Shown here piece by piece: positions 7,684 to 14,178 of a stretch of 21,549 nt of DNA. This DNA is from an uncultured Clostridia bacterium. GTDB lineage: Bacteria; Bacillota; Clostridia; Peptostreptococcales; Anaerovoracaceae. Each line of letters begins with the position of its first letter. Position 1 is the stretch's first letter. The stretch is taken from positions 1 to 21,549 of the forward strand of contig CAKQWJ010000029.1 in NCBI GenBank assembly GCA_934278925.1, read 5' to 3'. The notes under the pieces were generated by a model. That model saw nothing but the letters and a program-made list of their open reading frames with translations. It had not been told where the DNA came from and searched no databases. The position numbers were made by a program, and so were the translations under genes.

Positions 7684-7705
7684 AATATAAACACGCATTT
7701 ATATT
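7684..7705. promoter_or_regulatory. Palindrome upstream of the double-cubane gene promoter
   Basis: AATATAAA (7684-7691) and TTTATATT (7698-7705) are perfectly complementary around 6 bases (CACGCA). The site ends 12 bp before the -35 box, a typical activator position. The 8-6-8 layout resembles a CRP/FNR-type site, but the half-sites do not match the E. coli consensus. Confidence 0.5.
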
Positions 7706-7717
7706 GAAATCGTGAAT

Positions 7718-7746
7718 TTGACTTCCTTTTTTTCGGCGACTAGAAT
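7718..7746 (+). promoter_or_regulatory. Sigma-A promoter of the double-cubane operon
   Basis: TTGACT (7718-7723), 17 bp, TAGAAT (7741-7746). The predicted start is near 7753, about 50 nt before the ATG at 7802, and it excludes in-frame starts further upstream. Confidence 0.75.
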
Positions 7747-7801
7747 AATCGGGTACAATAATTGGGGGGGATTTGTATCATCTAAGAAAGGATTGAATAA
7801 C

Positions 7802-8956
7802 ATGCCTAGTTTAGAATTACCAAAGTCATTTGACGAATTTGTGGATGCAAAAAAAGCCGGCTTCATTCACGTAAAGGATTATGTGGAAAAAGGCGGACGC
7901 TTAGTCGGAATCTTCTGCTCCTACACTCCACTGGAGCTGTTCGATGCGGCCGGTGTGTGCGCGGTGGGTTTGTGCGGAACCAGCAATGAGCCGATTGCAG
8001 ATGCGGAGAAGGTGCTTCCGAAGAACCTGTGCCCGCTGATCAAAGCAAGCTACGGTTTTGCATATACGGACAAATGTCCATACACATACTTCTGTGATTT
8101 CATCGTGGGAGAAACCACCTGCGACGGAAAAAAAAAGATGTTCGAACTGCTCAACGACATCAAGGAAACCTATGTTATGCAGCTTCCGCAGGGTCAGAAG
8201 AGAGCGTATGCGAAGGATATCTGGTATGAGGAAGTGAAGCTCCTCAAGGAAAAGCTGGAAGAAAAATACGGTGTGGAAATTACCGACGAAAAGCTTAGAG
8301 AGGCGGCCAGAAAGAGAAATGCCCTGAGAAGAACGCAGCTGGAGCTGTACGCACTTCAGGGAATGAATCCGCCGGCACTGAAGTCCACCGAAGTAATGTC
8401 CACCCTCGCTCAGGGACTCTTCAACTTCGGCGTGGATGCTCAGCACGCAACATACCGGGCAAGGGTCGATGCAGCAAAAGCAGCATATGAAGCGGGAGAA
8501 AGACCGGTTCCCGAGAAAGCCAAGAGAATTCTCCTGACCGGCTGTCCGTCCACCGGTGTTATTCAGAAGGTGGGTGTTACCATTGAAAACAACGGTGGCG
8601 TAATCGTCTGTCTGGACGACTGCGGCGGCGAACGTACCACAAAGATGATGGTAGACGAGGATGCGGATGACATCCTGAGAGCGATTTCGGACCGTTATCT
8701 GGAGATTCACTGCTCCGTCATGACTACCAACGAAGGCCGTATCGAGAATACAAAGGAAATGTGCAAGAAGTACGACGTGGACGGCGTGGTAGAGCTGGTA
8801 CTGCAGGCGTGCCATACCTTCAATGTGGAAGCAACCCGTATGCAGGAGATGTGCGAGGAGGAAGGCATTCCGTACATGAAGCTGGAAACCGATTATTCCA
8901 CAACGGACAGCGGTCAGATTGAAACAAGACTTGCAGCATTCCTGGAAATGTTATAG
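7802..8956 (+). CDS. yjiM: Double-cubane cluster protein / 2-hydroxyacyl-CoA dehydratase family subunit (YjiM-like)
   Basis: A 384-residue member of the 2-hydroxyacyl-CoA dehydratase D-component family. The opening LPKSFDEFVDAKKAGF, the segment NLCPLIKASYGFAYTDKCPY (75-94), VGETTCDGKKKM (102-113), QACHTF (336-341) and the ending LETDYSTTDSGQIETR (361-376) closely resemble E. coli YjiM and the Carboxydothermus double-cubane cluster protein. Those carry a [8Fe-9S] double-cubane cluster and reduce small molecules at very low potential when paired with an ATP-driven activator. Fourteen cysteines are present, including C39, C77, C92, C98, C107, C248, C274, C304 and C337. True HgdA/B dehydratases need two different subunits; only one is encoded here, which favours the double-cubane type. 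GAAAGGA (7786-7792) fixes the start. The natural substrate is unknown. Confidence 0.88.
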   Translation: MPSLELPKSFDEFVDAKKAGFIHVKDYVEKGGRLVGIFCSYTPLELFDAAGVCAVGLCGTSNEPIADAEKVLPKNLCPLIKASYGFAYTDKCPYTYFCDFIVGETTCDGKKKMFELLNDIKETYVMQLPQGQKRAYAKDIWYEEVKLLKEKLEEKYGVEITDEKLREAARKRNALRRTQLELYALQGMNPPALKSTEVMSTLAQGLFNFGVDAQHATYRARVDAAKAAYEAGERPVPEKAKRILLTGCPSTGVIQKVGVTIENNGGVIVCLDDCGGERTTKMMVDEDADDILRAISDRYLEIHCSVMTTNEGRIENTKEMCKKYDVDGVVELVLQACHTFNVEATRMQEMCEEEGIPYMKLETDYSTTDSGQIETRLAAFLEML

Positions 8957-8971
8957 ACTCAATATCATCAC

Positions 8972-8998
8972 AAAGAGCAAGAATTCTCTTGCTCTTTT
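8972..8998 (+). terminator. Hairpin between the double-cubane gene and its activator
   Basis: AAAGAGCAAGA (8972-8982) pairs perfectly with 8987-8997 around ATTC and is followed by only TTCT. The stem has few G-C pairs and a weak tract, so it should be a partial terminator or 3' end stabiliser rather than a full stop. The activator's ribosome binding site begins 6 bp further on. Confidence 0.6.
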
Positions 8999-9013
8999 CT
9001 ATAGGAGAAAAAC

Positions 9014-9766
9014 ATGTATCAAGTAGGAATAGACATCGGTTCCAGTGCAGCCAAGGTGGCTGTAATCAAGGGTGACGAAGTGGTAAAAACAATGCTGCTG
9101 GATACCGGATTCAGCAGCCGGAAGGTGGCAGACGAAATTTATGAGGCGTTGGCATCCGAAGGAATTACCCGGGACAATGCGAAATACGTGGCCACCGGAT
9201 ACGGTCGTGTTTCCGTGCCTTATGCGGACAATGTTGTAACGGAAATCACCTGCCACGGAAAAGGCGCGGACTACCTGTTCAAGGAAAACGGAACTGTAAT
9301 CGATATCGGCGGACAGGACACTAAGGGCATTTCTTTGAAGAAGGGCCGGGTCATGAAATTTATCATGAACGACAAGTGTTCTGCGGGAACCGGTAAATTC
9401 CTGGAAGTTATGACCGGCCGGCTGGGATTGACTCTGGAAGAATTGTCGGATTTGGCAAGAGAAGGAAATGAAATATCCATCAGTTCCATGTGTACCGTGT
9501 TTGCGGAATCGGAAGTGATCAGCTTGATTGGAAAGGGGACGCCGAGAGCGGACATTGCGTTCGGCGTAATCGAATCCGTCATTAACAAGGTAGTCGCCTT
9601 AATTGCTCAGGTGCCGGCGGATAAATACTTCCTCACCGGCGGACTGTGCGAGGATGACTATGTGCGGGAGCGCTTGGAGCTGGCATTAAATGCGCCGGTA
9701 GAGAGCACACCGCTGGCAAGATATGCCGGGGCCATCGGTGCCGCAATTCTGGCAGCGGAAGAATAA
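9014..9766 (+). CDS. yjiL: ATP-dependent activator of the double-cubane protein (HgdC/YjiL-like)
   Basis: A 250-residue ASKHA-fold ATPase of the BadF/BadG/BcrA/BcrD (HgdC) family, which drives electrons into its partner iron-sulfur protein with ATP hydrolysis. The phosphate-1 motif GIDIGSSAAK is at 5-14 and the second DIGGQDTKG at 97-105. C122 (NDKCSAGTG) and C160 (SSMCTVFAESE) are the expected ligands of the single [4Fe-4S] cluster shared by the homodimer. LTGGL near residue 208 is part of the nucleotide site. It lies 57 bp after the double-cubane gene with AGGAG at 9003-9007, so the two form a two-gene operon, and the partner assignment is very likely. The hairpin in the gap probably lowers its expression relative to the partner. 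Confidence 0.92.
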   Translation: MYQVGIDIGSSAAKVAVIKGDEVVKTMLLDTGFSSRKVADEIYEALASEGITRDNAKYVATGYGRVSVPYADNVVTEITCHGKGADYLFKENGTVIDIGGQDTKGISLKKGRVMKFIMNDKCSAGTGKFLEVMTGRLGLTLEELSDLAREGNEISISSMCTVFAESEVISLIGKGTPRADIAFGVIESVINKVVALIAQVPADKYFLTGGLCEDDYVRERLELALNAPVESTPLARYAGAIGAAILAAEE

Positions 9767-9786
9767 TCGAATAGAATTGAAAAATG

Positions 9787-9816
9787 AAACGGGCGTCCGA
9801 AAGGTCTGCCGGTTTT
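9787..9816 (+). terminator. Weak terminator after the activator gene
   Basis: AAAC and GGC (9787-9794) pair with GCC and GTTT (9808-9815) with a mismatch. The top has CC/GG closing a GAAA tetraloop (9799-9802), and GTTTT follows. The stem is interrupted, so this is a tentative call for the end of the double-cubane operon. Confidence 0.4.
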
Positions 9817-9833
9817 GCATATCATAAATTGTA

Positions 9834-9903
9834 ATTTCACCTTTGATTGACTATTTTTGTTTACATAATAACAATAAAATAACAAGTAAACCATAGGTGA
9901 AAT
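9834..9903. repeat. Spaced inverted repeats upstream of the polysaccharide promoter
   Basis: ATTTCACCT (9834-9842) is exactly complementary to AGGTGAAAT (9895-9903), and GTTTAC (9859-9864) to GTAAAC (9886-9891) between them. CCTTTGAT also occurs twice as a direct repeat (9840-9847 and 9904-9911). All lie in the 90 bp before the -35 box at 9924. They may be regulator sites for the polysaccharide operon; the A+T-rich composition weakens the case. Confidence 0.4.
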
Positions 9904-9923
9904 CCTTTGATACTACAGGTGCA

Positions 9924-9952
9924 TTGACATTGCAGGAAAGGCGATGTACAAT
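9924..9952 (+). promoter_or_regulatory. Strong sigma-A promoter of the polysaccharide operon
   Basis: Perfect TTGACA (9924-9929), 17 bp, TACAAT (9947-9952). The predicted start near 9959 is about 43 nt before the first gene. No equally good promoter is seen inside the cluster, so this probably drives all six genes. Confidence 0.85.
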
Positions 9953-10001
9953 ATAAATACGAAAATGCGTGAACGTTTTCTTTGGGGAAAGGGAGAGATT
10001 T

Positions 10002-10733
10002 ATGATAGATTTTCATTGTCATGTTTTGATGGGCATTGATGATGGAAGCCGAAATATAGAAACCTCCATTGCCATGTTGGAGGCATCGAAAGAACAAGGC
10101 GTGTGCCGGATTGTGTGCACACCTCATTTTGATGCAGCCAGAGATCGGTTGGAGGATTTTTTATTGAAACGGGAGAACGCTTTCCGAGCGCTTCAGAAAT
10201 GGATTGATGCATCGGACACTGTCGACATTCAGTTATATCCGGCTGCGGAGATTCTATTTTTTCGCCATATAAGCGAAGTGAAAGAGCTGGAGAAGTTAAC
10301 AATCCAAGGCACGAATGTATTGCTTTTGGAAATGCCCTTTGACGTCTGGGAGGATTCCTGCATACGCGAAATTGAAGAACTGTGCCGCAAATATCGAGTG
10401 GTGCTGGTTCATTTAGAGCGGTATATGAATTTCAGAAACCGAAAATATATTCGAAAAGTAATTGAGATGACGCATCGGCTGCCGCTGTACGTTCAGATTA
10501 ATTGTCGGTCGGTTGCGGAAGGCCCGTTGAGAAAAAAGCTCATCAAGATGTTTCGGAAGGGAGATGCTCATTTTCTGGGGAGCGATTCTCACAACATGAC
10601 TCGCCGGCCGCCGAACATGGAAAGCGGCATGAAGGCGTTGGAAGAGAGTCTGGGTTCTGATTTTGTGGAGCAGCTGAACCAGCAGAACCGGAGGTTTCTT
10701 CAGGATGCTTGGAACGAAGGGTACGATAACTAA
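10002..10733 (+). CDS. cpsB: PHP-type tyrosine-protein phosphatase (CpsB/YwqE-like)
   Basis: A 243-residue manganese-dependent phosphatase of the PHP superfamily, which removes phosphate from the tyrosine cluster of the matching autokinase and so controls polysaccharide assembly. It starts MIDFHCHVLMGIDDGS, the usual CpsB opening with metal ligands H5 and H7 and D13/D14. TPHF (40-43), VHLERY and SDSHN near the C terminus supply the remaining metal-binding residues. The ATG at 10002 is preferred over a GTG at 9969 because a purine-rich GGGGAAAGGGAGAG lies directly upstream and the family begins at this Met. It is the first gene of the cluster, and its target, the kinase with a C-terminal Tyr tail, is encoded at 12667-13374. 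Confidence 0.92.
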   Translation: MIDFHCHVLMGIDDGSRNIETSIAMLEASKEQGVCRIVCTPHFDAARDRLEDFLLKRENAFRALQKWIDASDTVDIQLYPAAEILFFRHISEVKELEKLTIQGTNVLLLEMPFDVWEDSCIREIEELCRKYRVVLVHLERYMNFRNRKYIRKVIEMTHRLPLYVQINCRSVAEGPLRKKLIKMFRKGDAHFLGSDSHNMTRRPPNMESGMKALEESLGSDFVEQLNQQNRRFLQDAWNEGYDN

Positions 10734-10777
10734 GAAATAGAATAGAACAAACAGATATACAGTAATGGAGTGGGTGG

Positions 10778-11800
10778 ATGAACGATAGGAACCGAAAGGC
10801 AAAATTAAACAAAAAATCCATGGTGATGATCGGCGCAGCATTTTTGATAGTTCTGGCGGTAGCCGCCCTTATGTACTATATGGATTACCGGTCCACAGGT
10901 GCAAGCGAGGGTTCAAGCAAAAAGGTATACACCATTGACGGAGAGGAATGTTACAAAAAACAAAATATCGAGACGTATATGTTCCTCGGTGTGGACGCTG
11001 CTGATGACAGCAAAAATACGAAGCAGAAAAAGAATCAATCCGTCCAGTGCGATTCCGTGATTCTTCTGGTAATCGATCGGGTGAACAAAACCTTTGCCAT
11101 TCTGCCCTTAGATCGAGATGCGATGGTATCGTTGGAAATTCCGGATGAAGATGGAAACATACTGGGTGAGAATACCATGCAGCTGGCGCTTGCCTATGCC
11201 TACGGAGACGGAAAAGAACAGAGCTGTGAGCTGGCCGAGGATGCGGTCTCCGGACTGCTGCACGACCAGCGCATCGATGGATATGTGTCTTTGAGCATGG
11301 ACGCCATCGGTGCGGTGAACCACCTGGTGGGCGGCGTGGACGTTACGGTAACGGATGATTTTGCCGGAGAGAGCGGCCTGGCAAGCGGTCAGACCGTACA
11401 CCTGTCGGACGCGCAGGCGGAAACCTTTGTGCGCGGACGAAAGTCTGTCGGGGACGGCACCAATGAGAATCGAATGAGTCGGCAGCAGACCTACATCGAG
11501 GCGCTGTATCCGGCGGTGATTGATTCTGCTAAGAAGGACAAGAACTTTGTTTCAGACGCCCGCAAGAAGCTGGACAAGTACATGGTCACGAATATGACGG
11601 ATTCGGATTTCAGCAAGATTATCGAAGCAATTTCTTCTGATAAAAAAATGAATTTATCGGATATCAAATATTCCCGTACGGTCAATAAGGATACCGGTTA
11701 TGCGGAAGTGGAATACGACGAAGATAGTCTGGAGAGCGTGATTAAGAAACTTTTCTACGAACCGGTGGAAGAGTGGCCGGACGATTCGGACGAGGAATAA
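10778..11800 (+). CDS. LytR-CpsA-Psr (LCP) family protein
   Basis: A 340-residue membrane-anchored protein with a short basic N terminus, one transmembrane helix (about 15-35) and an extracellular LCP domain. LCP enzymes transfer undecaprenyl-linked polymers such as capsule or teichoic acid onto peptidoglycan. The domain shows QCDSVILLVIDRVNKTFAILPLDRD, matching the conserved SD-S-x-hhhh and P-x-D-R/D blocks, and RGRKSVGDGTNENRMSRQQTYIEA, matching the R-x-R-x-D-x-x-R-x-x-RQ block; aspartate and arginine contacts to pyrophosphate are largely retained. A variant sequence at the RxRxxxGD block suggests divergence from model enzymes. GGAG at 10767-10770 sets the start, 44 bp after the phosphatase gene. 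The acidic tail ends in DDSDEE. Confidence 0.87.
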   Translation: MNDRNRKAKLNKKSMVMIGAAFLIVLAVAALMYYMDYRSTGASEGSSKKVYTIDGEECYKKQNIETYMFLGVDAADDSKNTKQKKNQSVQCDSVILLVIDRVNKTFAILPLDRDAMVSLEIPDEDGNILGENTMQLALAYAYGDGKEQSCELAEDAVSGLLHDQRIDGYVSLSMDAIGAVNHLVGGVDVTVTDDFAGESGLASGQTVHLSDAQAETFVRGRKSVGDGTNENRMSRQQTYIEALYPAVIDSAKKDKNFVSDARKKLDKYMVTNMTDSDFSKIIEAISSDKKMNLSDIKYSRTVNKDTGYAEVEYDEDSLESVIKKLFYEPVEEWPDDSDEE

Positions 11801-11862
11801 TTTCAAAAGAAACGAAAGAAAGATATTGAGAGAGAGCAATTACGGAAGGAGTACACAGACAG

Positions 11863-12666
11863 ATGACAGAGAAAACGATTGCGGAATCGTCGAGAAGGGG
11901 GAATGAGGTACGAGAAGATGAAATCGATCTTCTGATGCTGGCATCTCATTTCCTGGAACATGCGAAATTTATCATTGTAAGTTTATTTATCGGGGCATTC
12001 CTTTTCGGTGCCGTATCGATGTTTTTAATACATCCGAAGTATGAATCCACGGCGAAGCTGTATATCATTTCCGCTTCCAAGGGTTCCATTGTGGATCTAA
12101 CAGACTTGAATGTGGGTACTACCTTAACGGCGGATTACGAAGAACTGATTATTAGTGAACCGGTGGCGGAACAGGTTATCAAGAATCTGAAGCTGAAGGA
12201 AACTCCGGAAAAACTATTAAAGAAGATTTCCATCTCCAATCCGCAGGACACTCGTGTGCTGTACATCACCGCTACAACGGAATCTCCGTCCGAGAGCATG
12301 AAGCTGGCTAACGAGTTCATGGATGTTTCCTTGAAGTACCTTCCGGATACCATGAGCACGAATCCGCCGAATGTGGCACAGCGTGCGAAGATGCCGGATA
12401 AGAAATCCGGACCGAGCAACAGCCGGAATACGCTGATTGGCGCGCTCCTTGGTTTTATCCTGGCGTGTGGAATTCTGACCGTGCAGTATCTGAAGGATGA
12501 TACCGTTCACTCGGCAGAGGAATTCGAAAACTACTTCGGAATTATGCCGATTGCATCCATTCCGGAAGGAAGCGGAGACATGTTCGACAAGGATGAAGAA
12601 GACAAAAGGCGAGAAAAACGAAAGGGACGGAAACGCCGTTCGAAGAAAAATGGAGGTGCAAGATAA
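11863..12666 (+). CDS. cpsC: Wzz/CpsC-type polysaccharide co-polymerase
   Basis: A 267-residue inner-membrane protein with a cytoplasmic N terminus, TM1 at about 35-55, an extracellular domain, and TM2 at about 190-211 preceded by a proline-containing segment (PNVAQRAKMPDKKSGPS), as in polysaccharide co-polymerases. These proteins set polymer chain length and, in Gram-positives, activate a separate tyrosine kinase. The cytoplasmic C terminus (after TM2) ends in a very basic stretch rich in Lys/Arg (about residues 245-267). GAAGGAGT upstream supports the ATG. Its stop codon is directly followed by the ATG of the kinase gene with no gap, so the pair is translationally coupled, as expected for a kinase and its activator. 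Confidence 0.9.
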   Translation: MTEKTIAESSRRGNEVREDEIDLLMLASHFLEHAKFIIVSLFIGAFLFGAVSMFLIHPKYESTAKLYIISASKGSIVDLTDLNVGTTLTADYEELIISEPVAEQVIKNLKLKETPEKLLKKISISNPQDTRVLYITATTESPSESMKLANEFMDVSLKYLPDTMSTNPPNVAQRAKMPDKKSGPSNSRNTLIGALLGFILACGILTVQYLKDDTVHSAEEFENYFGIMPIASIPEGSGDMFDKDEEDKRREKRKGRKRRSKKNGGAR

Positions 12667-13374
12667 ATGAAAAATTTAAATATAAAATTACCGGCACTTC
12701 CGTACATGATGGAAGAAGCGTTTAAGAAATTGAAAATCAATTTCCAGTTTGTGGGAAATGATACGAAGAAAATTCTGATTACCAGCAGCATTCCCAACGA
12801 GGGAAAGAGTTTTGTGGCGGTGCAGCTGTGGCAGATGCTGGCGGAATCCGGCAGCAAAACCTTGTTCCTGGATCTGGATATGAGAAATTCGGTGCTGAAC
12901 AAGCGGCTGAATATGGAGTTCAAAGAAGAAAATCCGGTGGGCATCGATTACTATCTCTCCGGACAGTGCGAATACGAGGACGTCATCTACAAAACCAACG
13001 TGGAGCACGGCGATTTCATCCCGTGCATCAACCTGCTGGAAAATCCGACATCGTTGATTGAGGATCACCGGTTTGAAGAGTTGCTGGACCGGCTCAGCCG
13101 GGAATATCGATATATTATCATCGACTCCGCACCTTTGGCGGCGGCGGCGGATGCCAATATTATTGCGACAATGAGCGATGGGGCGGTATTCGTGGTACGA
13201 AACGAATACACTTCCCGGAAGTTAATCCGAAACTCCATTCAGCAGCTGGAGCAGATTCACTGCAAACTACTGGGGGTCGTATTGAATCGGGAATCCGTTT
13301 CTTCAAAGTCCTACGGGAAATACGGCTATTACGGTTACGATGGTTATTACGGAGGAAACCGCGAAGACAAATAG
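12667..13374 (+). CDS. cpsD: Tyrosine-protein kinase (CpsD/CapB-like)
   Basis: A 235-residue bacterial tyrosine (BY) kinase of the P-loop type, which autophosphorylates and controls polysaccharide export with the preceding co-polymerase. Walker A is in SSIPNEGKSFVA (40-51), Walker A' is LFLDLDMR (66-73) and Walker B is YIIIDSAPL (about 150-158). The C terminus carries a cluster of seven tyrosines (SYGKYGYYGYDGYYGG), the usual autophosphorylation tail and the likely substrate of the PHP phosphatase. The start is immediately after the co-polymerase stop, with GGAGGTG inside the end of that gene. An ATG at 13340 overlapping its end in another frame is not a real start for the next gene. Confidence 0.92.
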   Translation: MKNLNIKLPALPYMMEEAFKKLKINFQFVGNDTKKILITSSIPNEGKSFVAVQLWQMLAESGSKTLFLDLDMRNSVLNKRLNMEFKEENPVGIDYYLSGQCEYEDVIYKTNVEHGDFIPCINLLENPTSLIEDHRFEELLDRLSREYRYIIIDSAPLAAAADANIIATMSDGAVFVVRNEYTSRKLIRNSIQQLEQIHCKLLGVVLNRESVSSKSYGKYGYYGYDGYYGGNREDK

Positions 13375-13441
13375 TGGATTCGGTTATCAGATTACGTGGC
13401 GAATCGTTAATGATAATAATATAAAGAAAGGAGATTTTGGC

Positions 13442-14008
13442 TTGAAGAGATTTAAGTTTATTCTGTTAACGGCTATTCTTGCATTTACCATGGTAATGCC
13501 TTCGTTCGCTTTTGCGGCAGTGGACAGTCCGGCGAAGAACCCGACTTATACCGCAGTTGTAAAGGGATCGAATTCCAAGACTTACGATGGAAAGTCCGCT
13601 GTAGTACAGGTATACGTAATTACCGATGATGGCAACGGCAACATTAAGACGGAAGTAAAAACTATTACAACCCCTGTTAATGCCGGAACGTATAAATATA
13701 CATTTAACGGCAAGACGGTATATTACACCATCAAGCAGGCAAAGAACGTAGTATCTGTTACAAAGAACAAGACCTACACCAAGAAGCAGCTCAAGAAGAA
13801 GGGCAAGAGCTTCCAGATTAAGACAAAGAGCAAGAACAAGGGTAAGGTAACTTACAAGAGTTCTTCCAAGTATGTCAAGGTAAGCAAGAAGGGCAAAGTT
13901 ACTATTTCCAAGAAGGCAAAGAAGGGTACTTACAAGATTAAGGTTACCGTTGCGGCAAAGGGCAACTACGGTAAGTGCGTAAAGTACATTAAGATCCGGG
14001 TAAAGTAA
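13442..14008 (+). CDS. Secreted lysine-rich protein with Ig-like C terminus
   Basis: A 188-residue exported protein. The TTG at 13442 is preferred because GAAAGGAG (13426-13433) is 8 bases upstream and the product then begins with a classical signal peptide (basic KRFKF, hydrophobic core, FAFAA cleavage near residue 25). The mature part has an MBG-like first half with YDGK and AGTYKYTFNG. The second half is extremely lysine-rich and follows the bacterial Ig-like (Big_2) pattern, with TYKSSSKYVKVSKKGKVT and KKGTYKIKVTVAAKGNY. There is no LPXTG or membrane anchor. With so many lysines it could bind acidic cell-wall polymers or the polysaccharide made by the operon (inference). It sits between the kinase and the dehydratase, an unusual place for such a protein. 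Confidence 0.8.
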   Translation: MKRFKFILLTAILAFTMVMPSFAFAAVDSPAKNPTYTAVVKGSNSKTYDGKSAVVQVYVITDDGNGNIKTEVKTITTPVNAGTYKYTFNGKTVYYTIKQAKNVVSVTKNKTYTKKQLKKKGKSFQIKTKSKNKGKVTYKSSSKYVKVSKKGKVTISKKAKKGTYKIKVTVAAKGNYGKCVKYIKIRVK

Positions 14009-14040
14009 TTATTAATAACCTTTTTACTTAAATACAGTTT

Positions 14041-14093
14041 CGAAATCTCCCCTCACTATTCTGGCCACGAAGAATAATCCGGGGGAGGTTTCG
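14041..14093 (+). other. Long stem-loop in the leader of the dehydratase gene
   Basis: CGAAATCTCCCC (14041-14052) pairs with 14082-14093 over 12 bp with one G-U pair. Inside it, TATTCT (14057-14062) pairs perfectly with AGAATA (14071-14076), giving a two-part stem with an 8-nt loop. No T-run follows, so it is not a normal terminator. It may act as a processing site, attenuator or RNA stabiliser within the operon. Confidence 0.65.
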
Positions 14094-14178
14094 GCGGTTG
14101 TATAGAGTTCAAAAAAATAAAATAGTAAGCAACACATTACACTTCTACAATAGACATATTTTTGCCGGGGGAGCGAAA

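Noticed and set aside
13340..13441. Upstream ATG extension of the lysine-rich protein
   Set aside because: It would overlap the kinase gene and bury the signal peptide; the TTG at 13442 has a proper ribosome binding site.
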